Origin: Acanthaster planci
Taxonomy: Eukaryota > Echinodermata > Asteroidea > Valvatida > Acanthasteridae
Length of the DNA: 27,940 bases
Direction of reading: 5' to 3'
NCBI RefSeq assembly: GCF_001949145.1
Contig: NW_019091459.1
Location: 819,857 to 847,796 of the forward strand
Position numbers and translations under genes: made by a program. The notes beneath the pieces were generated by a model. The model saw only the letters and a program-made list of their open reading frames with translations, made no database searches and was not told the origin of the DNA. Each line of letters opens with the position of its first letter. Position 1 is the first letter of the stretch. This document shows positions 8,701-18,010 of the stretch, piece after piece.

Positions 8701-11700
8701 AATAATAGTTTGTATGATAATTTGGCATTTTTCCTTTTTGCTATCCATATAACAGAGGTATGAAAAAATTCATCTCTTTGAGGTGTGGTTTAAATGGTTG
8801 TTCCACTGTTTCAAATTTTAATTCTTCGACCTTTGTATCGATCGGTTCAAAAACATTCAACGCTATGGATTTTCCAATTTCCCAGGACAGTTCGTCAGGT
8901 TAAACAAAAAAATCGGCTTTGCCATATCGGAAAGTTCATGTCCTTAAAGTAAATATTTAGCCAATCCTTGATTTAAAGGATTGTGCGAGTAAAAAAGATG
9001 TCATTTATGCTACAAACTTAGGATTCCAGTTCTATTTAAATAATCAAAAATATTTTAGTTTGTTAGATGAACTGTAGTATATTTTGGGCAACCAGCAATA
9101 TCTTCCTTTTAACTGACGATTGGTGGGATTCATCTTCCTATTTACATTTTGGTGTCCTTCGATTTGATTTTTCACTGTATGGATAGGTGTTATAATGTAC
9201 ATACCCCATCTTTTATCTCCATTTCAAATGCGGCCTGCATATGTACATGCAAACACTGTACCCCACTGGGCTTGTACATATTTCAGTGACAGAGGACTTC
9301 ATTCCACACACAAGTCTGGACTCGGAGTTGAGTCCGGTTTTGTTTGGACTCGTGACTCGGCTTGGATTCCGGTCGTTTTGGACTCTGCTTGGATGAGAAT
9401 TGGCTAGTGGCTGGCTCGGACTCGAATCAAGTCCATTCAATAAATGTATTTAAGATTCAGAAGTTCCATTGTCCATAATTATTTGTTTATGAACTATCAC
9501 TTTCTAGTCTAGGATAATGACAAGCATGTGTAAAAACCGGGGAACTGTTTCGCCAGAGTTGCCTGTGCAGTGCAGTGTAAAAACGTTTTTCATGAAGGAC
9601 TGACTTGCACCCAATCTTTCTCTTGTGACTTATGCCAGTCATCATTGGACAACAGATTCAGAGTTACAGTGACATCATAGAACTCCTTCACACACATTTA
9701 GTCGATACTTCATTAATGATCTTTTTTAGCTGTAAATATAAAATGTTCAGATTAAAGTCCGTAAACAAAAAGTTTGTTTATCATTTTGGAATCACTCAAC
9801 AGGTGAAAACTTTAGACATGCTCTGACTGGCATCAATTTTTTGTGCACCTGACTAAATGTAGCTACGTAAAGAAATAGGCAAAGTTGACTGGTGACCTGT
9901 CCACCTTTTTTTACACAAATTCATAAGTACATGTACTGTACATGCCGTACACACGCACGCACCACGTTTAGTCATTTGCCTTGCACGTCTTGCCCTCATT
10001 GTCAGTTCATCAAAGCATGTCCCTGTCACAGATAATCCATTTAGGCTTTACAAGCCATCAACAAGCAGCCGCGGCCTACAAAACGCAAATTGCAAATTCT
10101 CTAGTAAGGTGTGCACAGAGAAGTTGCGAACAGCATCAGTTGTTTTTAAGGAAGTTGGGAAACATCCTTCAAAGTAAGTAGGGCGCCTGTCAACTCGGTC
10201 GGTAATCAACTCAGTCCGAGTCAACTCGGTCCCAGGTCAATTCAGTCCTTAGGGAAATATTCTACACACCCAAAAACTTACATTTTCCACATTTTCCCAA
10301 AATAGCCAATAGCCAGGCCTTTATAGTCGAATTGACAAAAATAAAGCATAACCAGTGAAGTCGCATCCAAGTTAAAAACAATGAAACTTTTCCATAGTGA
10401 CCGACTTGACCTGGGACCGAGTGGACTTGGACCGAGTTGGTTACGGACTGAGGTGACCGTAAACATAGACATAGACCCGTGAACGTACATGGTTTTTCAA
10501 GGTCACGGCTACTCTCTCGATTTGCTTTGCAAAAGCAGACATCGCCCTCAAGAGAGTGTCTGTTTGAGTCCCGGAGTGGCATACCCTATATAACTGAAAA
10601 TGCTTGTGAAAAAAGTTTCTCAATAAATACTGTAGACTAGCGTTGAAGGTTTACTGTAGGTGTTCTTTGATCAAAGGTTTTCACACCTGGGTTCAGACTC
10701 GACAATATGGACTCGGACTTGGACCCTTGTCAACTCAGCTGGGCTCGAACTCGGATTAGATGGCCGGTTACCCAGAGGGACTCGACTCCATCACTAGGGA
10801 ATCAGGCCATCTCGGACCCAAACCAACTTGGACCCATGTCAACTCAGATCCACGTCAGATTAATGTAGAAAATGGAAGGGTAATCACATAATTATGTTTC
10901 CAAATCTTTACAGTTTTTTGGCTCGACTGTCCCTGGGTAATGATATTCTTACCTCCCCAATTCCGACAGGTGAGTGAGTAAGAGCTCGTCGCATTGCCAA
11001 TTTTCGGCCCAACCATGCCTCCTGAAAAGAGAAACGTTGAGTTCCATATACATCTATAATCGATTAAAGTTTGATTTATTTTAAGTAAACGCAATATTTA
11101 AATGTGATCTTCATTCGATGTACTTAAAGGTTGAAACGTTTTACATCCTCCAAACTGGCATCTATAGGTGCATAGGATCGGAGGTATTTAAAAAGAACAA
11201 GTGCCATTGTCTGGCTTTCAAGCTCTGTTTTCAAATGAACCGTCTCGATGCAAGAACCCCACTTCACTGCGCAGAAAAAAGAGCGTGCTTTCAACATGGT
11301 ACTTTCTTGCCAAGCCACCTCTTGTGATGTTCTATCACGCGGCACTGTACACTCGGCATTCGCAGCCGGCGAATGAAGCACATGGTAAGTGTTGTTCTCT
11401 GCTTTCATGGCATATATTAGTAACTATAAGTACGGGAACTTTCACTTTGCCAAGAAGTGAACTGAATTATGCAAATTAAGGGAGCAAACACATTGGCTTA
11501 GGTTTGCCCGTTCATAATGTCAGAAAACATGTGTAGAAGTAGGGGAGCTGCGATCGGCTTTGCAAAGGAAAACCACGCGTTCCACGTTCACATTTCTACA
11601 TACATGTATAAAAATAAAATTAACCATTGGTCTTTCAGCTTCAAATTAACTGCTTTCTTAAATCTGGTCGTTTTGCCAGATGAGTGGTAATTGTAAACTT

Positions 11701-12352
11701 TGAAAAATAAGAGCAAAGAATACTCACTTGCTGTATAGCCTTGGTGGTACCAATTTGTTTCTTTTTTAGGGGAGACAGCGGTTGTGACTGGCCCTCTGAA
11801 AAGAGAAAATTAAGAGGGCACCTACATCAGGGATTCTATTCCTGTACACATTTAGCATGCTGCTTTTGCCTCATCTTAATTAAATGTGGACAGATTGTAT
11901 GTTGATGCCTCAAACAAATCAAAGAATCTTTGTGATGATGAACGATATCCAGGTTTTGGTCATGCCATCCTCCTCATCTTACCTCATTGTCCTAATCTTC
12001 CTCATCATCATAACAGTTTTGTATACTGATTTTTGCGCTTTAGAAAATAAAAATTCAAATATTACCAAAAATACCAGAAAAAATTGACTGAAACCTAAAT
12101 AAAAAGTAGACACCAAACAAATAAGTTTGTTTTCTGAAGACACTTGAATAACTTAGGGCTTGGAGATAGTTATGTGGTGATTAGACGAAATGACAGTTTG
12201 TTGGTACAAGTTAGCTGATGTAATCTTCATGATTTACAACACAAAACACTGTGAGTTCAAAGTCTTGAATTGAAAAAAAAAGCTATTGACATACCAGTGA
12301 CTGATTCCATTGCGCTCATTTTTGACTCTGGGTTCCGAGACGTTTCCGCCAT
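2623..12352 (-). CDS. Six-exon gene, novel helical/coiled-coil-like protein (about 506 aa), function unknown
   Basis: Reconstructed by joining six exons on the minus strand: 12352-12295, 11795-11728, 11021-10953, 4703-3596, 2987-2929, 2781-2623. Every intron is GT-AG (donors GTATGT, GTGAGT, GTAAGA, GTCAGA, GTAAGT) and all phases fit: 58 nt ends with one base of a codon, 68 nt supplies two, exons 3 and 4 join in phase 0, exon 4 ends with one base, exon 5 supplies two and ends in phase 0. The start is ATGG after GTCGTC; the stop is TGA at 2625-2623, followed by AATAAA at 2583-2578. The product is charged and helical, with leucine-rich heptad-like stretches (for example LKRELLREETLLSKLEE). No signal peptide or clear membrane span is visible. 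I do not recognise the family. Splicing is inferred from sequence only; intron 3 holds two decayed copies of exon 4, so alternative use cannot be excluded. Confidence 0.72.
2929..2987 (-). CDS. Exon 5 (unit A), 59 nt
   Basis: Flanked by acceptor CTCTCTCAG and a consensus donor GAG|GTAAGT. Only one of three frames is open and it is exactly the one that exon 4 requires: G+GT gives Gly, then ELLQKFSVKKPPSQDQETE. The second copy, at 6523-6581 in unit B, keeps acceptor, frame and a donor (GTAGGT) and differs by two coding bases, both amino-acid changing (L to M, K to E). Confidence 0.7.
3596..4703 (-). CDS. Exon 4 (unit A): main 369-codon exon of the gene
   Basis: The longest open coding stretch in the window. 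It starts after the acceptor CCACTTGCAG with IRSRATNLREK; there is no ATG here (the upstream in-frame codon is TTG inside the acceptor), so it must be an internal exon. It ends at AGA G|GTCAGA; reading on past the donor gives only 15 more codons before TAA at 3546. It encodes a charged helical region (LELDKKR..., LKRELLREETLLSKLEE), a Trp/Phe/Cys-containing middle (CYEILVYAETFLFLLESQV), a Lys/Glu-rich linker of two imperfect repeats of about 23 aa (MTGTKQEKKTPGQGESEEGK and MSVIKQEEGTLGQAETVEGI), then another helical segment. Partial copies lie at 6826-7464 and 8540-8672. No known domain recognised. Confidence 0.75.
5376..5502. repeat. Degenerate GGACTC minisatellite, unit A copy
   Basis: Words such as GGACTCGTGACTCGGCTTGGAT. 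Orthologous position in unit C is 9308-9436, so it predates the tandem duplication. Confidence 0.6.
6523..6581 (-). pseudogene. Exon 5 copy in unit B
   Basis: Same length, frame, acceptor and donor (GAG|GTAGGT) as exon 5 at 2987-2929, with L to M and K to E changes. The unit B exon 4 copy has lost its donor, so this exon has no obvious upstream partner within its own unit. Confidence 0.5.
6826..7464 (-). pseudogene. Partial exon 4 copy in unit B (truncated, possibly still spliceable)
   Basis: About 200 codons homologous to the N-terminal half of exon 4, in frame throughout, with three-base-multiple indels only (+6 and -6 nt). It ends ...QKMRQ then TGA because the rest of the exon and its donor are deleted. 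Two readings of the 5' end are possible: an ATG at 7464 (MNFFLPLLCGQRPTK), created by joining former intron sequence to the exon, or splicing at TTTTATGTGGACAG with the exon starting at CGA in phase 0, the phase exon 3 needs. About 10 percent base difference from unit A, much of it amino-acid changing. No AATAAA just after the stop. Most likely a decaying or alternative terminal exon. Confidence 0.55.
7928..7928. other. Ambiguous base N at a repeat junction
   Basis: The only N in the window, located exactly between the end of unit B and the first base of the 0.6 kb dispersed repeat. Confidence 0.9.
7929..8540. mobile_element. Dispersed 0.6 kb repeat, copy 1 (inserted in units B/C)
   Basis: Nearly identical to 18011-18595, about 97 percent by eye, starting AAAAAACTCC and ending GATTGCT. 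Copy 1 has an extra stretch (8154-8191) holding a poly(A) run, and a run of 11 G near 8256. No clear terminal inverted repeat or target duplication, and no recognisable coding domain although frames of 60-100 codons exist. Class unknown; it sits exactly at the join between unit B and the exon 4 remnant of unit C. Confidence 0.6.
8540..8672 (-). pseudogene. Exon 4 fragment in unit C, interrupted by a repeat
   Basis: Reads IRSRATNLREKLRRLRWRG and on to KLELD, homologous to the first 45 or so codons of exon 4, then runs into the repeat at 8539. The acceptor is TATACTTGAAG instead of CCACTTGCAG. If spliced from exon 3 the frame would read a further 20 or so codons of repeat sequence and stop at about 8475. 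Considered dead. Confidence 0.65.
9308..9436. repeat. Degenerate GGACTC minisatellite, unit C copy
   Basis: Same arrangement as 5376-5502 with scattered substitutions. Confidence 0.6.
10189..10457. repeat. Foldback element with 60 bp inverted arms
   Basis: The left arm 10189-10248 and the reverse complement of the right arm 10399-10457 agree at about five of six positions (shared cores such as ACTCGGTCCCAGGTCAA). The spacer is about 150 bp. The left arm alone is present at 6211-6243, where the unit A/B junction cuts it. Confidence 0.65.
10690..10860. repeat. Degenerate GGACTC/TCAACTCAG minisatellite
   Basis: Runs of GGACTCGGACTTGGACCC and GACTCGACTCC with GTCAACTCAG words in the opposite sense. 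Lies in intron 3 between exon 3 and the foldback element. Confidence 0.55.
10953..11021 (-). CDS. Exon 3 of the same gene
   Basis: A 69 nt (23 codon) exon, acceptor CTCTTTTCAG at 11024-11022 and donor GAG|GTAAGA. The phase-0 frame reads EAWLGRKLAMRRALTHSP and onward and is basic. All three frames are open, so the frame is chosen by exons 2 and 4, which both demand phase 0. The following intron is about 6.2 kb and contains the duplicated units B and C. Confidence 0.62.
11728..11795 (-). CDS. Exon 2 of the same gene
   Basis: A 68 nt exon with a strong pyrimidine tract and acceptor (TTTTCTCTTTTCAG) and donor CAA|GTGAGT. With the single base carried from exon 1 the split codon is GAG. The frame then reads GQSQPLSPLKKKQ and ends ...KAIQQ in phase 0. 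Another frame is also open, but only this one continues both exon 1 and exon 3. The segment is Ser/Pro/Lys-rich and looks disordered. Confidence 0.65.
12295..12352 (-). CDS. Exon 1: start codon and N-terminus
   Basis: Reads MAETSRNPESKMSAMESVT and then one base of the next codon before the donor G|GTATGT at 12294. The first ATG has G at +4 and lies just downstream of a short GC-richer leader. This exon is too short to stand out as an ORF; it was found by its start context, its donor and the phase fit with exon 2. A pyrimidine/AG stretch about 50 bp upstream (ending near 12404) could be an acceptor for a 5' UTR exon, so the transcription start is not fixed. Confidence 0.65.
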
Positions 12353-12826
12353 GACGAGACTGCCACAACGCACAGTTGTACTTGGCTCAAGTATCTGAGT
12401 TACAAATAGACGTAGTGGTTTATTCATAAGACAATCTACAAGGCCATTCAAACAACAGAACAAAAAGGCTCCAAAAGTATTCGATTCTTTCCCGAAAGAA
12501 TGTAGGATACGTCATCAAAATTTTCAGGAGTGAATAAACAAACTCCGTGATTAACACATTAAGGTACTGCATAACAGTCTGTAACACCTTTGTTCTTCCA
12601 AGTTTAAAGTAAGGTTTAGTTTGGACAACATGGGTCCATCAAACATAATTTCTGTCAGTGAAAATTAGTATTAGGCTATAACTGGGCTACAGAAAAAAGA
12701 ATACACAAACGTATCAAGGTTTAGAGTGCAGAATGAGTGAGGATTTGTTCTTAAACGATTTACAGTGTTTCCATCAGCAATATAATGTGGAAGATACTGT
12801 AACGAAACATTGGATAGACAAGGTAC
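12353..12826 (-). promoter_or_regulatory. Putative promoter region of the six-exon gene
   Basis: The sequence upstream of the exon 1 ATG. No clear TATA box at a fitting distance. The assignment is by position only; a 5' UTR exon could place the true promoter further out. Confidence 0.25.
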
Positions 12827-13110
12827 CAGTCTCGTCCTGGTACCCACTGTGGTGGTACTGCGCACGGTTCATCAGTGTAAAACGCTGCGCCGCGCCCAGC
12901 TCGCTCCCCGTAGGGGTTCTTTCCTTGCTTTACACCAATGAGGACCGACCGGGTTTAAACCTGGCTTGGCCCAGGCCTTAAGTGCATTTGGTTTCCAGGC
13001 CATACTCACTCTCGCAGGTTGTCTCTGGGTACTCCAGGTACTCCAGGTTCCTCCTGCCTCTAAAACGGGACCTTCTTCCTAACGCCGTAATGTGATGCTG
13101 CTTAATAAAG
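12827..13110 (+). repeat. GC-richer element, candidate short interspersed repeat
   Basis: A compositional island against AT-rich flanks. It contains CAGGTTGTCTCTGGGTACTC, CAGGTTCCTCCTGCCTC and a tail TGATGCTGCTTAATAAAG. The GGGTACTCC...TTCCTCC phrase is, from memory, common in dispersed invertebrate repeats. An internal near-duplication (GGTACTCCA twice at 13027-13045) is visible. No clear polymerase III boxes found, so the SINE label is tentative. Confidence 0.35.
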
Positions 13111-14236
13111 ATTATGAATAAGCGTATAGTTATTGGCCAAAATAGCATGAGTATCTGAAAGCGCCATTAAAACAAAACAGCAGCTCGCTCTCTTTTTGCG
13201 CCTGGCTCTTGTTCGTTGAGTTCCGTTTTGTGCTTAGCTTGAGCAGTGTTGTAAGCAGTTTGGGCGATTCCCCGCTGCGTGTGGAAGGGAACCTTCCAGA
13301 CGGCTGGTACCATGACATCGCTCTGGTGGGCCGATTCGTTTCGCCAAGCTGTGTGATTTATGTTAAGAATTAACCCAGTACAAGTTGATTCCTAGTTAAA
13401 AGTCGATCGCCTTCGAAGGCATAGGCATTGTCAAAACAGGCACAATAACCCATTCGAAAAGTTACACCAATAAATGATCGGTGTTTTCACGAATTAACAA
13501 AACTCAAAATCTTGCGGAACGGACAATCCGAGATAAAGTTGTTTAAAAACAACAGCTTTTTAGATCACTTTTATGTTACGGATTGAGCTTTTTTGTTTTA
13601 CAAAGTCATGAAATGTAAGACTTGGGCAATGCTAATCCATACTTAGTTGAAGATATATTGTTGTAACCAAAGAATAATTCATTTATAACAATTAATAAAG
13701 TTTTTTTCACTTCGTTGAAACAGAAGAAACACGGTGGTCCCTTCTTTCCTATAGCGTTATACACACTTTTGTCACATCGTATAAAAAGCGCTGTTCCAGA
13801 AAATTGCCAACATGCCAATAGGCGTTCCTGTATATTTGATCACATGCACCCATCACATTGATCACAGTGATCACATTGTGCATGTTGTCTCTATTTGTGC
13901 TCTGTTAAGGATGTAGATTTTTGTCACTTCCTGAAACAGAGAAACACAGAGAACAAGCTTTTTTGTCAGTTGGTTTTTACAGTTGCCAGGAAATTAAACA
14001 AAATTTTGCTTGGAAACTCGGCTAATTTTTTCTTTGGATCAAAGGAAATAAAATGGTAGAAAAAACTACAGATCGTAAAATTATTGATTTTCTGGGGTTT
14101 TATCACTTTGTAAAAACACCGGCGAAATGTGTCCCTAGATTTCCCTTGAGCCTAGTGAGTGTAAGTGTTCTCTGATATGCTGCGGTGCCCGGGGGTATAC
14201 TTCTCCCCTCAAGAATTACGTTCCGGGGTTTTCCTG
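13111..14236. other. Non-coding stretch with nested palindrome
   Basis: No supported exon. 13843-13884 is a nested inverted repeat: outer arms CATGCAC/GTGCATG and inner arms TGATCAC/GTGATCA around one base. Confidence 0.35.
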
Positions 14237-14310
14237 ATGGCCGCTCGTCGGGAGGGCCTAAGCTTCCGCGTTCGTTTGGTGGCACGCCTCACTATCCGTG
14301 AAGGCCGGAG
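14237..14310 (+). CDS. Candidate first coding exon, CpG-rich (24 codons)
   Basis: ATGG followed by MAARREGLSFRVRLVARL and on to ...IREGR, ending in phase 2 at the donor GGAG|GTGAGC. It sits in the most GC- and CpG-rich patch of the neighbourhood (about 14185-14310), as promoter-proximal first exons often do. An acceptor at 15799 would fit the phase and give 26 further codons to a stop, but that exon reads better in another phase. The antisense strand is open too. Weak. Confidence 0.25.
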
Positions 14311-15798
14311 GTGAGCTATGATATTATTATAATTACGAATAACATTTTTATAATACTGACGCTTTCAATACCTGCAGTAAGCAACGTATACCAAGGGTGG
14401 ACAAGTTGCTCATCTCTTTGAAGGATATATTGATCGGATTGACAGATTGTTTTTAGAAGCAAACACTCACAAGCACTCGAACCATCCAGTCTCAAATTGA
14501 CTTTAACATGATAACTGCAGTTTAACTTTGTCTCGTTTGAGTAAGGTTACAAATTTATCATTAATTTTGCTCTTCGTATGATGCTATCTTTATTTTAAGG
14601 GATTTTCTGCTATAATTAAAAGACTCTTTTCAAATGAGTCTTCACCTGTTTATCTTTTTAGGAGATTTTGATTCGATTTACAAACTTGTGAGAATTTGAT
14701 ACTTGATAATTTAAAGATTTACCTTATTTACACTGATACATCTACAGGAGTAATGATTCACTGGTTTTACTCGGAATGTTGGACATTTTATTCGCCTGGT
14801 TATTTTGTTGTCCTGCAATAACATTTATTTCTACTTTGCATATTTTATTACTATGCATTCTTTCTTTTTGGAATGAGGTTTATACTTTGGCGTGTATAAG
14901 GACATCACACAAAGAAAGTTTCATGTGTTGGTGGGACCTTGAGTTTAATGCTTACACTCAAACAGGAAATAATTCAGTGGAATTGAATCGACATTCTCAC
15001 ATTTTGACATCTCACGTGTTATAATAGCACTAATTTGGATGAAGCAGTTGTCTTCTAAACGCAGAAGGACCCAGATTCAAAAGTTAAACTTAACCTAGTA
15101 CCAACAAAGTAAGGACTGGGAACACAATGCATAACAAAAACATGACAATCAAGTTTTAAAGGCCATCTTTAATCAAAACAAATCATGAAATTAAAGTTTC
15201 TTGTCAAAAATTTGTCGTGTTAGGCGGTGACGTCGCATAGGCCTACTATTGGTTTTGTAGGATTCTAGGAACTAAATGCCGTGTAAATATAGTTTGTGTG
15301 TATTCTTGTGTGATATTCCCAGAAAGGTCGTGGCACGAAAACGTTAGTGAACAACGGTGGTTTATTTAGGTTTAACTACCATGGATGGCTTTAATCTGTC
15401 CTAGTAAAAATGTATAATGCGATTCATTTGGCTGGAAGGGAAAGCGGAACATTTCAGTTTCTAAGAGAAGGCACATTTCTGATTTTGTGCCATAGCACCA
15501 AAGAAAGTCTAACCCACGTCTGACGGAGAGTATTTTATTTTGTTTCATTTTGTTTTTTAATTTTGCAGCAACAACGGAAGACACCGTTAGGTGATCAATT
15601 TAATCAGTTTTCAAGTCGAAACCTCGCCATTTCATTCCAGAGAACCATGCATTTTGTATGAGTTCTTCAAATATTTCTATTTAATTACTTCACCAGATCA
15701 TGAGTATAAGATCTGATTATGCGTTTGCATCCCCTTAATTATCATGATTTATTGCTGGTCGGGGTGATTATACAGCACACAGTTAGTTCTTTTTGCAG
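14311..15798. other. Intergenic or intronic, nothing supported
   Basis: An 82-codon frame at 14776-15024 is very hydrophobic but lacks splice or start support. 15226-15262 has TGACGTCG and ATTGG words. The acceptor-like TTTTAATTTTGCAG at 15567 opens 30 codons without a donor. Confidence 0.3.
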
Positions 15799-15885
15799 TT
15801 ACCAGCATTTGACCCAAGGGACCCCTTTAATAACAAGAATTTTCTTATACACTTGGATTACTTCATTTCTTGTGTAATTCACGGA
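15799..15885 (+). CDS. Candidate internal exon (29 codons)
   Basis: Acceptor TTCTTTTTGCAG, donor GGA|GTGAGT, phase 0 at both ends. The reading LPAFDPRDPFNNKNFLIHLD and on looks protein-like. It is in phase with the terminal exon candidates at 17648 and 18914. No homology recognised; without transcripts this remains a guess. Confidence 0.25.
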
Positions 15886-16879
15886 GTGAGTGTACAATGA
15901 TTTATGAATTTACATTTAAAAAAAGAAAACGTAAAACGTCACATTTGTTACCAATGCATCAATAATTTTAACCTTTCATCATTAAATATGTTTACAAGCG
16001 ATAGCTGCTTCATCTTGACTCATAAGAAGTACTTTAGGCCTCGTGTTTTGGTCGAAGCGTGGTTTTACTTAACGTGTATGGCAGAGTGTAGAATGTTTTC
16101 GAGAGTAGTGCTTCTAAACATCTGAACTGCGTCTATAAGACTGTGGAGCTAAAACTGCTTAACCTTTCCAACGTTCGACATGCATTATGGAATTACAGGA
16201 CAAGCAAGCAATGCATTTCGTGTACCGCCCTATGGAAGATGTGTACCTGCAAAACAAACATCTGTTTTCATTTTATTAGATACTCTATCCTTTTTTCACA
16301 TTGTGTTTTATCGCAGATTTTGAGTAACTTCACTTTCTCAAATTCCCAAAAAAATAGGGGAATAGCTTCAAAGAACACCAATTGTTGCCTGAAATTAAGA
16401 TCATGAATCGTCTATTTGGCATTGGCTACTAAGAACCGTCTGTCGAAATTATATATGTGTAACAGAAAGGGCAAGTGGGTTCTTTTTTATATAAATATAG
16501 CGGGCGGTGATGTTCAACCCGCGTTTGACCGTATGGAGGTTGGGTATCGAATATGACTAAAATGTCTAGTGGTTCTGAGAAGTTTAGTTTACCTTTTTAA
16601 AAGTTACTTAACATTGAGAATAAAAAGTAGTCAGGAAAATCAAACAACTGGAGGATTAATGGGTGAAATTTGGGTGAAAATGCACCGTTCATTTTTGATG
16701 TTTTGATGTTTAAAACAGTGGTTTTTAATTTCATATTAACACTCAACGAGCCGGGAGCAGAATCCGCCCCCCCCTCCGTTGACGTTTGCTTATAGTATCT
16801 TCAGGATTAATTTCTGCGTGCTAATACTTTATGGCAGTTTTTTTCCAATGTAATAGCCTCATTTTGACCCCAAAATTAT
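15886..16879. other. Non-coding stretch, nothing supported
   Basis: Two frames of 73-87 codons lack plausible starts. An acceptor-like TTTTATCGCAG at 16316 opens 29 codons to a stop with no other support. Confidence 0.3.
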
Positions 16880-17180
16880 GAAAATTGAAGGTTTTCAATT
16901 TTCTGTTATTATTCTACAGTCACCTTGGTACTTTGTATTTAAATTAATATCAAATTTTACTTTATGGGGAAAGCTGTTTAGGTTGCCTAATCAAGTAGGC
17001 CCTAATCAGGTTGTCAGGGAGTCAGATATGAAATCAACATTTGGATACCGTTTCTCATGCTTACATGGGGGCTATTTGGTTTGGGTAAAATCTGTTGTGT
17101 ATGCTCAATGTTTTTCCCCTGTAAGGGCGTTATTGTGTCGACCGTAACTCAAATACGCTCACCCACGAATGCATCGGTTA
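16880..17180. repeat. Diverged dispersed repeat, copy 1
   Basis: Matches 27606-27905 in the same orientation. Shared blocks include CAGTCACNTTGG, CAGGTTGTC, GAGTCAGAT-TGAAATCAACA and CTATTTGGTTT-GGT-AAATC. Both copies have an open frame, but the best base alignment needs a one-base shift inside it, which argues for a non-coding repeat. Confidence 0.6.
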
Positions 17181-17647
17181 CACAAAGCACAGCACTTTGT
17201 ATGAACGTATAATGTGCACGCTGGTCATACAAATGCATCATCCGTACTGACATGTTCGCGTACACACCAAACACTTATGCCAACAGGCATGCAATAAATA
17301 CTGATAGCAGTCAAATGGTTACGTAGTACTCGCTAACGTAGGCTGGGTAAAGTCTTCCAACTAAACTTAATTAGGACTCTTAAAACTACACTTTTGATTC
17401 CTGCCTTTAACAATAAATTAATGCTGCTAGTATTCATTATTGCATGTTCCAAAATGAGTTTATAAAACTCACGACAGATCTGGAAAAAGTTCTGTTCCAA
17501 CATTTCATCTATATATTTCCGCCAACATTACCGTCTCTAGACACAAGCCCTCTTTTGAAATCAGCTTTTTCCTTCGTAACAGTCAGTGTTTGATAAATAT
17601 AAACAGGGGTATACCTTTACAGACATTGTTTTGTGTTTTCTTTGCAG

Positions 17648-17773
17648 GACAAGCTTATTCAGAAAATAATAGTAGTAGCATCTGACAGAAAATATGTTGC
17701 ATTCCATTCTAATCATGGGTGGAATCTCCGAGAACAGGGTATTCATGTCCACAAGGAAATTGTCCAAATATAG
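17648..17773 (+). CDS. Candidate terminal exon (41 codons)
   Basis: A strong acceptor (TTTTGTGTTTTCTTTGCAG) is followed in phase 0 by DKLIQKIIVVASDRKYVAFH and 21 more residues, ending TAG. No close AATAAA. An open run this long after an acceptor can occur by chance. Confidence 0.25.
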   Translation, partial: DKLIQKIIVVASDRKYVAFHSNHGWNLREQGIHVHKEIVQI

Positions 17774-18010
17774 GCCTTCAAGAATACGCACCACAAACAA
17801 TTTGGAAAACTACTAGCAGTCTGGTATATTATCATATTTGGACAGCCTATTATATCATAAATCTCGCACAATCTGACCAATCACAAGGCTTGTTCTAGCA
17901 GCCTGCAACAGATTGCATGGGCGTTTCCACGTTGTGGGTGCTTAATATTACAGCACGTTGAGCAAAAACACTAACAAAAGTTTCAATTGCAACAATTTGA
18001 CTGGCTGTGC

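Larger units (their letters stand above)
8540..10248. repeat. Tandem duplication unit C (older, partial)
   Basis: 8540-8700 matches the first part of exon 4 and its acceptor; 8700-9240 matches the upstream intron; 9440-10225 matches 5510-6240. Differences from unit A are more numerous than between A and B, so it diverged earlier. It carries a roughly 60 bp insertion near 10034-10095 that unit A lacks, also found near 1930-1965. Its left end is cut by a 0.6 kb dispersed repeat. Confidence 0.75.

Noticed and set aside
11201-11479. Plus-strand frames near 11118-11479, one with an ankyrin-like phrase (DARTPLHCAE) and a donor CACATG|GTAAGTG
   Set aside because: The phrase is a single short match; the frame stops before the donor, and the region lies inside intron 2 of the minus-strand gene.
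12733-12981. 82-codon plus-strand frame MSEDLFLNDL...
   Set aside because: Its second half lies in a GC-rich dispersed-repeat candidate and its first half in the upstream region of the minus gene; no splice or poly(A) support.
14103-14285. Minus-strand 60-codon Pro/Gly-rich frame
   Set aside because: GC-rich patch is open on both strands; no start or splice support on this strand.
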